52,878 nucleotides of DNA from Paenibacillus alginolyticus DSM 5050 = NBRC 15375. GTDB lineage: Bacteria > Bacillota > Bacilli > Paenibacillales > NBRC-103111. Positions 26,221 to 35,006 of the stretch are shown piece after piece. The DNA is taken from NCBI RefSeq assembly GCF_000422905.1, contig NZ_AUGY01000058.1, positions 1 through 52,878 on the forward strand, read 5' to 3'. The stretch's first letter is position 1, and each line of letters starts with the position of its first letter. The position numbers and the translations under genes were made by a program. The notes below the pieces were generated by a model. The model saw only the letters and a program-made list of their open reading frames with translations. It was not told where the DNA came from and did no database searches.

Positions 26221-27090
26221 ATGATTATGACAAGAGGCCATAAAATTTTTAATGTATTCAATATCATTTTGTTAGGTATGATCGGACTCAGCATGGTGCT
26301 TCCGCTTATTCACATTATTGCACAGTCATTAAGTAATAACGTTGCCATTAATGCAGGTAAAGTATCGTTGTGGCCTGTTGGCTTCACACTGGGCAGCTAT
26401 AGACTTATTTTACAGGATCCGACGATATGGATTGGGTTTCGAAATAGTGTCATTATTACGGTTTTTGGAACCTTGATCAACCTGTTTATGACAACAACAT
26501 TAGCTTATCCTTTATCCAGACCTGAATATTTGTTCCGTAAATCCATTCTGGTGATGGTGCTGTTTACCCTTATTTTCAGCGCACCGTTAATTCCGAATTA
26601 TTTGTTGGTGAAACAGTTAGGGCTTCTTAATACGCTTTGGGCTTTAATGCTTCCTATGGCGATTAGCGCTTTTAATTTATTCGTTATGCGTTCATTCTTC
26701 CTGAACTTACCGACGGAGCTGCTGGATTCGGCAAGAATTGACGGGTGTGGCGAGTTTCGGATATTGTGGAATATTGTACTCCCACTTTCTAAGCCTGCTA
26801 TGGCTACGATGGGTATCATGTATGCGGTGGGTCATTGGAACCGTTATGCCGAGGCCGTGTTTTATATCGATCATCGCAATTGGATTCCGCTTCAAGTGCG
26901 GCTAAGAGAAATTGTATTTACAGACCAGATGGGGCAATCCGATGTATCATCGGAATTAATGATGTTACTATCACCGGAAGGGATTAAGATGGCGGTCATT
27001 GTCGTGGCTACGATCCCGATCCTTTGTGTGTATCCGTTCCTGCAAAAGCACTTTATCCAAGGGATGATGGTGGGTTCAGTGAAATCCTAA
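26221..27090 (+). CDS. ABC sugar permease, YtcP-like (MalG type)
   Basis: A 289-residue second subunit with about six spans, EAA motif LDSARIDGCGEFRILWNI, and C-terminal HFIQGMMVGSVKS. ATG 26221 follows GGAGGTGA (26207-26214). The 28-base gap to the first subunit shows cotranscription. Confidence 0.92.
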   Translation: MIMTRGHKIFNVFNIILLGMIGLSMVLPLIHIIAQSLSNNVAINAGKVSLWPVGFTLGSYRLILQDPTIWIGFRNSVIITVFGTLINLFMTTTLAYPLSRPEYLFRKSILVMVLFTLIFSAPLIPNYLLVKQLGLLNTLWALMLPMAISAFNLFVMRSFFLNLPTELLDSARIDGCGEFRILWNIVLPLSKPAMATMGIMYAVGHWNRYAEAVFYIDHRNWIPLQVRLREIVFTDQMGQSDVSSELMMLLSPEGIKMAVIVVATIPILCVYPFLQKHFIQGMMVGSVKS

Positions 27091-27118
27091 TATTTTCAAT
27101 TGGAAAGAAGGGGTTCTT

Positions 27119-28690
27119 TTGAAAAAAGTTGCAAGTGTCGCACTCGTCGCTGTATTGTCTGTTGGTACTTTAGCGGGCTGTTCAACGGGAAAAACCGATC
27201 AGTCACAAGCAACGCCGTCATCAGTCACAACAGCGGCAAAAAAGGCACCGACCCAGTTTTCTATTTCATATCCGACCACGACGAACACTGGATACCACAC
27301 GCGTGTTGACATTAACAATGACAAATGGGTAAAGAAATTGGAAGAGCTGACGAATACCGATCTTACACTTAGAGTAACGGAAGTAAGCAAGATGGGTGTT
27401 TTGTTCGCGAGCAATGACATTCCAGATGTGGTTGGCAGCTTGGGCACAGCAACAGACAAAGCGATGTCAGGTTCCGTAGAAGCTGGAATGTTCTTGCCAC
27501 TGGATGACTTGCTGAAACAGAATGCCCCTAATTTAATGAAAACAGTACCAAAAGAAGCATGGGACGCCGTCTCCTATAATGGGAAGATTTATGGAATCCC
27601 CAACTGGTTAGAGAATCCTTCCAGACGGGCTACATTTATTCGTACCGATCTGCTTGAAAAGGCAGGCTTACAGCCACCTAAAACAATCGATGAATTCCTG
27701 AACGTTCTCCGGAAGTTTAAGGCAATGGGCGTTAAATATCCCTACGGTGCGCGTGAAAATTTGAAATATGCCGACACTGTTCTGGGTGCATTTGATGTGC
27801 TGCCTTATAAAGAACAATTCGAGGTTGTAAATGGTCAAGTTGTGCCGAAGTTTTTTGATGTGGACAATATGACGAAAGCGCTTAACGTGATCAAGACCAT
27901 GTTTGATGAAGGTTTGATGGCCAAAGAGTTCGCGACGACGACTTCGACCGATTGGTTGAAAAATATCCGCTCCGGCGATGTTGGTATCTGGTCCTCCAAC
28001 TTAGTCAGCTTGAATGACTTTCGGACGAACGTTCCGAATGCGGTGAAAGATGCGAAGATTGATGTTATCACTTCGCCGAAGGGACCGGATGGCAAAGGCG
28101 GTTATCTGATGTACCAGCCAGTGATTGGTGCTCATTATATCAATAGAAACGTGAAGCCCGAAACGGCCGCAGAAATCGTTAAATATTTCGACTGGATGAC
28201 GTCAGAGGAAGCATTCAAGTTCTTTACCTTCGGTATCGAAGGCGATACGTATACGGTCGTTGATGGCAAAGTGAAGTATAAAGAGCCGACCAACAAAGAA
28301 GAACAAGAGGAGCAGGATCACCGTGGTACGCTGCATTCCTCCCATGAAAGTACGGTTAACCGTCTGAAAATGCAAACGGATCCTAACGGACCCTACATTT
28401 TGAATGCTTTTGACAATATTTTAGCCAAAGAAGGCTTATCGGGTATTGGCTTTTCTCCTAATCTAGAGGCCGATGCCAAGTACCCCGATGCCGCTTCCCC
28501 AGCTTCTGATGCTGCGCCGAAGATTATTATGGATCATATGATTAAAATGATTTACGGCAAGGAACCGATTTCCGACTGGCCGAAAGTCATTGAAGAATAT
28601 AAAACCAAAGGCGGCAACGAGATCATTAAAGAAGCGACGGACCGTTATAACAATAAAAAAGGCGTGCTTTTTCTGGGTAAGAAACAGTGA
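27119..28690 (+). CDS. Extracellular solute-binding lipoprotein 1 of the glycan locus
   Basis: A 523-residue LipO-like binding protein. Starts with TTG 27119, 5 bases after GAAGGGG; this gives MKKVASVALVAVL with lipobox LAGC (Cys21). The C-terminal part YGKEPISDWPKVIEEYK is a family signature. It is followed by a terminator and then by a close paralogue (29051-30625), including the same ribosome-site block TGGAAAGAAGGGGT, so the pair arose by tandem duplication. It delivers substrate to the permeases just upstream. Confidence 0.92.
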   Translation: MKKVASVALVAVLSVGTLAGCSTGKTDQSQATPSSVTTAAKKAPTQFSISYPTTTNTGYHTRVDINNDKWVKKLEELTNTDLTLRVTEVSKMGVLFASNDIPDVVGSLGTATDKAMSGSVEAGMFLPLDDLLKQNAPNLMKTVPKEAWDAVSYNGKIYGIPNWLENPSRRATFIRTDLLEKAGLQPPKTIDEFLNVLRKFKAMGVKYPYGARENLKYADTVLGAFDVLPYKEQFEVVNGQVVPKFFDVDNMTKALNVIKTMFDEGLMAKEFATTTSTDWLKNIRSGDVGIWSSNLVSLNDFRTNVPNAVKDAKIDVITSPKGPDGKGGYLMYQPVIGAHYINRNVKPETAAEIVKYFDWMTSEEAFKFFTFGIEGDTYTVVDGKVKYKEPTNKEEQEEQDHRGTLHSSHESTVNRLKMQTDPNGPYILNAFDNILAKEGLSGIGFSPNLEADAKYPDAASPASDAAPKIIMDHMIKMIYGKEPISDWPKVIEEYKTKGGNEIIKEATDRYNNKKGVLFLGKKQ

Positions 28691-28704
28691 TAGAAATTGA
28701 TATG

Positions 28705-28737
28705 AAACTGCTCTGTGTGTGGGCAGTTTTTTGTTTT
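28705..28737 (+). terminator. Terminator between the two binding-protein genes
   Basis: AAACTGC (28705-28711) pairs with GCAGTTT (28723-28729), 11-base loop, then a T-rich tail. The rest of 28738-28931 shows no gene I can support; the next functional element is the promoter at 28932. Confidence 0.75.
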
Positions 28738-28931
28738 TTGTGGGTTTGGTTATAAGTCTAGCCCGATCTTAAGCCCAAGGCCAAGCCCCCCAACCGTAAA
28801 CCGCTCAACCGTCCATTTCGAATCGACTTTCCAAAAAAGACAAAATAGCGCCCTCGCATTCAACTTTATACTAAACACTCCAGTCACCATATACTTAGCG
28901 AAACGTAGAGTGCGCTAAAACGTTTATTTTT

Positions 28932-28997
28932 AATCGTATAAAATGACAGGGCGTCTTAAATTTATACATACAGGAAACGCCAGCTTTTCGTTATGAT
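28932..28997 (+). promoter_or_regulatory. Glycan-locus promoter 2 with shared bipartite element
   Basis: AATCGTATAAAATGACA (28932-28948), 8 bases, TAAATTT (28957-28963), 28 bases, -10 TATGAT (28992-28997). The offsets match promoter 1 and promoter 3 exactly. It gives the second binding protein its own regulated promoter. Confidence 0.72.
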
Positions 28998-29050
28998 ACA
29001 TACAGAGATGTGAAACCGCTTGCACTTTGAATGGAAAGAAGGGGTGTTAT

Positions 29051-30625
29051 ATGAAAAAAACAATCAGTCTTACCCTGGCTGTCGTGTTGACAGCTTCATC
29101 TTTAACCGCATGTTCTTCGGATGGAAAGGTAGCGGGAAATGGTTCACCACAGCCATCGAGTAACGTGAAGAAAGCACCAGTGAAATTCTCCATGCTCTAT
29201 CCAACGACGGTCAGTACGGGATATCATACCCGGGTACCTGATTTGAATAAGGATAAATGGATATTGAAGCTGGAAGAGTTAACGAATACGGATGTGGACG
29301 TCAAGGTTGTGGAGGATGCCAAATTCGGCGTTATGTTCGCAAGTAACGATATTCCCGACGTCGTTGGCAGTATCGGCGGTCCTGGCAGTAAGTCGATGTC
29401 CGGTTCTGTAGAGAACGGTGTTTTCATGCCGCTCAACGAGCTTTTGAAGCAAAATGGGCCGAATTTGTTAAAAGTGGTTCCCAAAGCAGCCTGGGATAGT
29501 GTTTCGTATGAAGGGAAGATTTATGGCGTTCCTGAATTTTTGAGCAATCCATCCCGTCGTTCCACGTACATTCGTACGGATTTGCTGGAGAAGGCCGGGC
29601 TTCAACCTCCTAAAACCGTAGATGAATTTCTGAATGTGCTGCGGGCATTTAAGAAGATGGGTGTAGAGAATCCCTATCAAATGAGGGAAAACTTCAAGTA
29701 TGCGGACATTATCCTAGGAGCTTACGATGTTTTGCCTTATAAGGATCAATTTGAGCTGGTAAATGGTCAAGTTGTCCCGAAATTTTTCGATGTAGAAAAT
29801 GTGCAGAAAGCACTCACTACGTACAAAACAATGTATGACGAAGGTTTGATTCCAAAGGAATTCGCAACCATCACTTCGACCGATTTTACGAAAAGTATTG
29901 AGTCGGGCAAAGCGGGAATCTGGTCGCAAAATGCTTCTGGATTACCAGGTTACCGTACGAAGGCTCAACAAGCTGTTCCAGGAGCAAAAATTGATATTAT
30001 TCCTTCACCTAAAGGACCGGAAGGAAAAGGCGGATATTTCTATTATGCACCTGTCATTCGTACCTTCTTCATTAATAAAAATGTGAAACCAGATACGGCT
30101 GCGGGAATTATTAAAATGTTTGATTGGATGGTTTCTCCGGAAGCTGAAACTTTCTTTACCTTCGGAATTGAAGGAGATACCTACACGAAGGATAGCAGCG
30201 GCAAAATTACTTATAAATTCCCAACGACGAAGGAAGAAACAGATGAAGAAGGGTTCCGCAGCGGAACGATGTGGGCGGTGCATGACTCCACTTACAATAA
30301 ACCAAGATTGCTCCTGAACGAAGATGGAAAAGCGACCTTGAAAGCATTCGATGAGGTTCTATCGAAGGAAGGGTTGTCCGGTATCGGATTTTACCCTGAT
30401 TTGAGCAGCTTCGCCAAATTTCCGGATCTTGCAGCTCCTCAGCCTGACGTAGGCCCGAAAATCATTATCGATCACATGATCAAAATGATTTACGGCAAAG
30501 AGCCAATCTCCGATTGGCCAAAGGTGATCGAAGAGTATAAAGCCAAAGGCGGCAACGAGATTATTAAAGAAGCGACCGATCGCTGGAACAAGAAGCAAGG
30601 CGCGATTATGATCGATACGAAATAA
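29051..30625 (+). CDS. Extracellular solute-binding lipoprotein 2 (paralogue of the previous)
   Basis: A 524-residue paralogue of 27119-28690, largely alignable from residue 30 to the end, sharing TTVSTGYHTRV-like, LLEKAGLQPPKT and YGKEPISDWPKVIEEYK segments. Lipobox LTAC (Cys21). ATG 29051 is chosen because GAAGGGG lies 6 bases before it; an in-frame TTG at 29027 overlaps no ribosome site. It has its own promoter with the shared element and its own terminator. It may let one permease pair accept a second oligosaccharide, or the same one with different affinity. Confidence 0.92.
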   Translation: MKKTISLTLAVVLTASSLTACSSDGKVAGNGSPQPSSNVKKAPVKFSMLYPTTVSTGYHTRVPDLNKDKWILKLEELTNTDVDVKVVEDAKFGVMFASNDIPDVVGSIGGPGSKSMSGSVENGVFMPLNELLKQNGPNLLKVVPKAAWDSVSYEGKIYGVPEFLSNPSRRSTYIRTDLLEKAGLQPPKTVDEFLNVLRAFKKMGVENPYQMRENFKYADIILGAYDVLPYKDQFELVNGQVVPKFFDVENVQKALTTYKTMYDEGLIPKEFATITSTDFTKSIESGKAGIWSQNASGLPGYRTKAQQAVPGAKIDIIPSPKGPEGKGGYFYYAPVIRTFFINKNVKPDTAAGIIKMFDWMVSPEAETFFTFGIEGDTYTKDSSGKITYKFPTTKEETDEEGFRSGTMWAVHDSTYNKPRLLLNEDGKATLKAFDEVLSKEGLSGIGFYPDLSSFAKFPDLAAPQPDVGPKIIIDHMIKMIYGKEPISDWPKVIEEYKAKGGNEIIKEATDRWNKKQGAIMIDTK

Positions 30626-30643
30626 ACGGTTTTTCAAAAGAGG

Positions 30644-30682
30644 CATCCCTCACGCAGAAGTATTCAGCGGAGGGATGTTTTT
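30644..30682 (+). terminator. Rho-independent terminator after binding protein 2
   Basis: CATCCCTC (30644-30651) pairs with GAGGGATG (30670-30677); an inner CGC/GCG pair and a T run follow. Confidence 0.82.
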
Positions 30683-30691
30683 CATATGCTA

Positions 30692-30757
30692 AATCGTAAA
30701 AAAACACATGTTATCTTAAGTTTGTCCGTTCTACTAGAGTGAATAATCTCCTATAAT
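30692..30757 (+). promoter_or_regulatory. Glycan-locus promoter 3 with shared bipartite element
   Basis: AATCGTAAAAAAACACA (30692-30708, identical over 17 bases to promoter 1), 8 bases, TAAGTTT (30717-30723), 28 bases, -10 TATAAT (30752-30757). ATCGTAA and ATCTTAA within it form a direct repeat with a 20-base period. It drives the glycosidase operon including the regulator itself, so autoregulation is likely. Confidence 0.78.
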
Positions 30758-30792
30758 GAAGGCAACAAAACGATGGAGAGGTGAGTGTCTGA

Positions 30793-31815
30793 ATGCAAAG
30801 TATCGCAGAACGTATGCTGCCCGCGCCCCGCGAAGGCGGATTTCGAATGGAAGGTTATTGGGTATGGTGCGGTTCGGTTATTCGGGGAGAGGATGACCGC
30901 TATCATATGTTTGCTTCTCGTTGGCCCAAATCGCTGCCCATGCATCCTGGTTGGCTGGTTGCTTCGGAAATTGTGAGAGCGGTTTCGGATACTCCGGAAG
31001 GACCATATTTCTTTCAAGAGGTCGTTCTGCCAGCTAGAGGAGCCCAGTATTGGGACGGGCGCAGCACACATAATCCACATATCACCAAATTCGGAGATAA
31101 GTATCTTCTCTACTATATGGGTTCTATGCACCCGCTGCCTGATGTGGTCGCCGGTGATGGATTCGGGTTGGAAGATCCGCGATGCATTGTAGCACGTTCT
31201 AATAAACGAGTGGGTCTCGCTATGGCAAACAGTGTTTTCGGACCTTGGGAAAGAAGCGAGAAACCGATACTCCCCGTGCGCCCAAACCGGTTCGACAGCT
31301 ATTTGACCTCCAATCCGGCACCTTGCTTACAGGAAGACGGTTCCGTGCTGCTTGTATACAAAGCTCGTCAATACGAGGGTAATGTTCATGGGAAAATGAC
31401 GATCGGGGCAGCTGCAGCGGATAGCTATCAGGGACCCTATCGCGTATTAACAGAAGAGCCCATTTTTCCGCCAAATCAATTTCATATTGAGGATCCATTC
31501 ATTTGGAAGACGCCGGAAGGGTATGAGCTGTTAGCCAAGGATATGGAGGGGACGCTTTGCGGGGAAAGACATGGAGGCATTCATGCTGTTTCTCCAGATG
31601 GGTTGAATTGGCAATTGTCTAAGACGCCAAAGGCATATTCACGCACGGTTCTTTGGGATGATGGAACGGAGCAGACGATGGGCAATCTTGAACGGCCATT
31701 TCTGTTATTTCATGACGGGAAACCGACTCACCTGTTCGCAGCAGTTGCCGATGGACCCGGGGGATTTCGCAACGCAGAGAACACTTGGAATATGGTTATT
31801 CCATTGAAGCCTTAG
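30793..31815 (+). CDS. Five-bladed beta-propeller glycoside hydrolase (GH43-like)
   Basis: A 340-residue cytoplasmic protein without signal peptide. Repeated motifs of the five-bladed propeller families are visible: YWDGRSTHNPHITKFGDKYLLYYMG, GPWERSEKPILPV, TSNPAPCLQEDGSVLLVYKA and FHIEDPFIWKTPEGYELLAKD. The acidic residues in these segments are in positions expected for catalytic triads, but the family number is not certain; GH43, GH117 or GH32-like are possible. ATG 30793 follows GGAGAGGTG. First gene of a six-gene unit. Confidence 0.7.
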   Translation: MQSIAERMLPAPREGGFRMEGYWVWCGSVIRGEDDRYHMFASRWPKSLPMHPGWLVASEIVRAVSDTPEGPYFFQEVVLPARGAQYWDGRSTHNPHITKFGDKYLLYYMGSMHPLPDVVAGDGFGLEDPRCIVARSNKRVGLAMANSVFGPWERSEKPILPVRPNRFDSYLTSNPAPCLQEDGSVLLVYKARQYEGNVHGKMTIGAAAADSYQGPYRVLTEEPIFPPNQFHIEDPFIWKTPEGYELLAKDMEGTLCGERHGGIHAVSPDGLNWQLSKTPKAYSRTVLWDDGTEQTMGNLERPFLLFHDGKPTHLFAAVADGPGGFRNAENTWNMVIPLKP

Positions 31816-31831
31816 GGAGGTTAATTTACAT

Positions 31832-32794
31832 ATGAAAGCTATACTGGTTGGTTTGGGATCTGCGGGGTTCAGTTGGTATAAACGTCTAAGAGATCAAGGA
31901 TTATTAGCAGCCGTTGTTGAGGTGGATATGGCCATGAAAGAGAAGATGATGGATGATCCGTTCCCCTTTTACACCTCATTAGATGAAGCTTTGCAAAACG
32001 AGCAGGCGGATTTTCTCGTCAATGTGACCTCGCCGATGATGCACACAGCTGTGAACCATGCGGCGTTTGACCGTAAGCTGGCTGTTTTGTGTGAAAAACC
32101 GATTTCCTTTGATTATGAGGAATCCATCGAGGTCGTAGCTCGAGCTGCACGGGAAAACATTCCTTTTATGATCGCAGAAAATTACCGCAGGATGCCTTAT
32201 ATTCGTAAAATGAAACAGCTTTTGGACGAAGGTGCGATTGGCAGCATTTCTACTTTGGATATACAGTTCTACAGGTACCACCATGTGCAGCGGAGATATA
32301 CCGTTAGTATCCTGGATGACATTGGGGTACATCACTTTGATATGATCCGTTATTTTACCGGAAGAGAAGGAAAATCGGTCCAGGCCAAGCTGTACAATCC
32401 AATTGGCGCCTGGGAAGAGGAAGGGGCTATTATCAATGCTTATGCCTTCCTTGAAATGGATAATGGGATCACAGCTGCCTACAATGCTTCCATCGCTGCA
32501 AGAGGGACAGAAACACCGTGGACAGGCAATTGGAGAATTGAAGGAACCAAAGGTGCTATGGAAGTCATCGATAAAGAAATCCGCTTAATTCGGGACGGAG
32601 AAGTCTTGCTCGTCGATGATATTAGCGGAGTGGATCAAACGGATACACTGGCTGAGTTTTTGTCATCGCTTCAGGAGGGCCGGGAAGCGGAAACAAGCGG
32701 CAGGGACTATTTGAAAACCCAAGCGCTTGTTCATTACACGAAGCTGGCAAGCGAATCCGGTCAGACGAAGGCCATTAAGGTTCCAACTCTATAG
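31832..32794 (+). CDS. Gfo/Idh/MocA-family oxidoreductase
   Basis: A 320-residue NAD(P)-dependent dehydrogenase. Seen: N-terminal Rossmann start MKAILVGLGSAGFSWYKR, the family signature CEKPISFD (Glu-Lys-Pro), and a second-domain YRRMPYIRKMKQL segment with DDIGVHHFDMIRYF carrying the catalytic histidine area. Such enzymes oxidise or epimerise sugars, or act as NAD-dependent glycosidase partners. Fits conversion of a released monosaccharide. The stop is followed directly by the GH31 gene. Confidence 0.88.
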   Translation: MKAILVGLGSAGFSWYKRLRDQGLLAAVVEVDMAMKEKMMDDPFPFYTSLDEALQNEQADFLVNVTSPMMHTAVNHAAFDRKLAVLCEKPISFDYEESIEVVARAARENIPFMIAENYRRMPYIRKMKQLLDEGAIGSISTLDIQFYRYHHVQRRYTVSILDDIGVHHFDMIRYFTGREGKSVQAKLYNPIGAWEEEGAIINAYAFLEMDNGITAAYNASIAARGTETPWTGNWRIEGTKGAMEVIDKEIRLIRDGEVLLVDDISGVDQTDTLAEFLSSLQEGREAETSGRDYLKTQALVHYTKLASESGQTKAIKVPTL

Positions 32795-32812
32795 ATGAAT
32801 GGGGGAATTAGC

Positions 32813-34942
32813 ATGCAAATAACGAACTGGCGACCATCAGCGCCTGGCGTATGGCGCCTTACGATCGGAGAACCGCAAGGAATTACTCCGCTATCCTTGA
32901 TGGGCGTTTCGCCGAAAGCCGAGGCTCTGCAGCATATGCCGCAGGTACAGCCGCCTTTTGCCTGGGAAAGTGTTCAGCTTGAGGAAGCAAGTGGCTGTCT
33001 TATTCTATCTATTCCGCTTGATCGTACAGAAAAGCTGTATGGTACTGGCTTGCAATTATTAAGAATGAATCAACGGGGAAGAAACCGATACTTGCGTGTG
33101 AATAGCGATCCCAAGCAGGATACGGGCGAGACGCACGCTCCCGTGCCTTTTTACGTAAGCGATCTCGGGTACGGCGTTTTGGTAGATACCTCACGGATTG
33201 TGACAATGTATTGCGGGTCAACGATGAGGCAGGAGGAAACGCAAAGCGAGGATATTCGTGATCGCAACACCGATAAGGAATGGAAAGCAACACTAGTTGC
33301 ATCGCGGGTGGAGATCCGGCTTCCTGTTGAAGGTGCAGATGTGTATGTATTTGGCGGACCAACCCTTTCGGATGCGGTCGCTAGATATAATTTATTTTGC
33401 GGTGGCGGCATACTGCCTCCGAAGTGGGGACTTGGCTTCTGGCACCGTGTTCCGACGCTGTATACGGATCAGCAAGTGCTTGAAGAAGCGGAGCAGTTCC
33501 GCCGACACGATATTCCCTGTGATGTGATCGGACTCGAGCCCGGTTGGCACAGCCAAAGCTACCCTGTCAGTTATGAATGGGAAAAGAGCCGATTCCCTGA
33601 GCCCGAAAAATTCGTAAAAGCTTTGGACCAAAGCGGTTTTCGAGTGAACCTGTGGGAGCATCCCTTCGTATCGCCCAAGAGTGAGCTTTACGAGGAACTG
33701 AAGCCGCTTTCGGGGAGTCATTCGGTATGGGGCGGGCTTGCGCCGGATTATTCGCTGCCAGCAGCAGTGGAGCTTTATAAGAAGCAGCATGAAGAGCAGC
33801 ATGTCAATATCGGAGTCTCCGGCTATAAGCTGGATGAATGTGACGGCAGTGACTTGACCAACAATTCATGGATGTTTCCGGGACATGCTCAGTTTCCATC
33901 CGGTCTGGACGGCGAGCAGATGAGACAAATGTACGGATTGATGTTCCAAAAAATGACGGCTGAGCTGTTCCGCAGCAAAAATCGTAGAACGTACGGGCTT
34001 GTTAGAGCTTCGAATGCCGCAGCCTCTACGATGCCTTATGTCCTATATTCGGATCTCTATGATCATAAACAATTTATTCGCGGTCTATGCAGCTCCTCCT
34101 TCAGCGGCTTGCTGTGGACACCGGAGGTTCGCAGAGCCCGAAATGCTGAAGATTGGGTACGGCGGATGCAGACGGTATGCTTCTCGCCACTCGCCATGCT
34201 GAATGCATGGGGAGATGGAACGAAGCCATGGTCTTTCCCAGAGGTGGAAGGAACAGTCCGTCATTATATCAAGCTGCGGATGGGATTGCTGCCTTATTTA
34301 TATACGGCTTTCGCCACCTACCGAGAGCAAGGTATTCCTCCTTTTCGGGCAATGCCTTTCGTTATGTCCGCATCAGAAATCGCGGAAGCCGAGGCGCTGT
34401 ATGCCGAAGCAGCTGAGCAAACCTTGAATACGACAGATGCCGCTTACGGCAAGAAAAAAGTAAGAGAATGGGATGACCAATACATGTTTGGCGATGCATT
34501 GTTAGTAGCTCCGCTAGTTGAAGGCGAGTCCGAGCGGGAGGTCCTGCTGCCATCCGGCATCTGGTATGGGTTAGAGACAGGGGAACGCTACACCGGCGGA
34601 TGTATTATTCGCGTTCAATCAGGCTTGGAGCGAATTCCTGTATTTGTTAGAAACGGGTCCGTCATTCCGATGATGCCTGCGCTGGCGCATGTCCCTCCTT
34701 TAGGCACGCGTGTTCCGCTTGAATTGGTTCATTTCGGTGATGGAATGGGTGAAGGCAATCTATACGACGATGACGGGGAATCGTTTGATTATGAACAAGG
34801 CAAGTTCGGCTGGTGGAAGGCAGCAGTCACGCAAAATGCAGCTGGTGTCTACTCCGGGGAACTCATAGGGACTGACGGGGAGCCTACATCCTTTAGCTCA
34901 GTCACATGGCGTTTCGCACACAAGGGATTCCTTCCGTTGTAG
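32813..34942 (+). CDS. GH31-family alpha-glycosidase (alpha-xylosidase/alpha-glucosidase type)
   Basis: A 709-residue retaining glycosidase, cytoplasmic. Seen: N-terminal beta domain with EKLYGTGLQLLRMNQRG, barrel start PPKWGLGFWHRVP, nucleophile Asp341 in GYKLDECDGSD, and the C-terminal MFGDALLVAPLVEGESEREVLLPSGIW typical of GH31. The ATG at 32813 is taken because GGGGGA lies 6 bases before it; ATG 32795 touches the previous stop but has no ribosome site. GH31 with GH95 and GH36 suggests removal of alpha-xylosyl, fucosyl or galactosyl side groups, but the exact linkage is inferred. Confidence 0.88.
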   Translation: MQITNWRPSAPGVWRLTIGEPQGITPLSLMGVSPKAEALQHMPQVQPPFAWESVQLEEASGCLILSIPLDRTEKLYGTGLQLLRMNQRGRNRYLRVNSDPKQDTGETHAPVPFYVSDLGYGVLVDTSRIVTMYCGSTMRQEETQSEDIRDRNTDKEWKATLVASRVEIRLPVEGADVYVFGGPTLSDAVARYNLFCGGGILPPKWGLGFWHRVPTLYTDQQVLEEAEQFRRHDIPCDVIGLEPGWHSQSYPVSYEWEKSRFPEPEKFVKALDQSGFRVNLWEHPFVSPKSELYEELKPLSGSHSVWGGLAPDYSLPAAVELYKKQHEEQHVNIGVSGYKLDECDGSDLTNNSWMFPGHAQFPSGLDGEQMRQMYGLMFQKMTAELFRSKNRRTYGLVRASNAAASTMPYVLYSDLYDHKQFIRGLCSSSFSGLLWTPEVRRARNAEDWVRRMQTVCFSPLAMLNAWGDGTKPWSFPEVEGTVRHYIKLRMGLLPYLYTAFATYREQGIPPFRAMPFVMSASEIAEAEALYAEAAEQTLNTTDAAYGKKKVREWDDQYMFGDALLVAPLVEGESEREVLLPSGIWYGLETGERYTGGCIIRVQSGLERIPVFVRNGSVIPMMPALAHVPPLGTRVPLELVHFGDGMGEGNLYDDDGESFDYEQGKFGWWKAAVTQNAAGVYSGELIGTDGEPTSFSSVTWRFAHKGFLPL

Positions 34943-35006
34943 AACCAATTTCCGTGAGTTATCATCATTGTATAGCGATTCCGAGAAACATGAGGGAGGG
35001 CTGGAC

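Noticed and set aside
28715..28918. 67-codon frame in the gap between binding-protein genes
   Set aside because: Starts inside the terminator, has no ribosome site and low-complexity Pro/Ser content.
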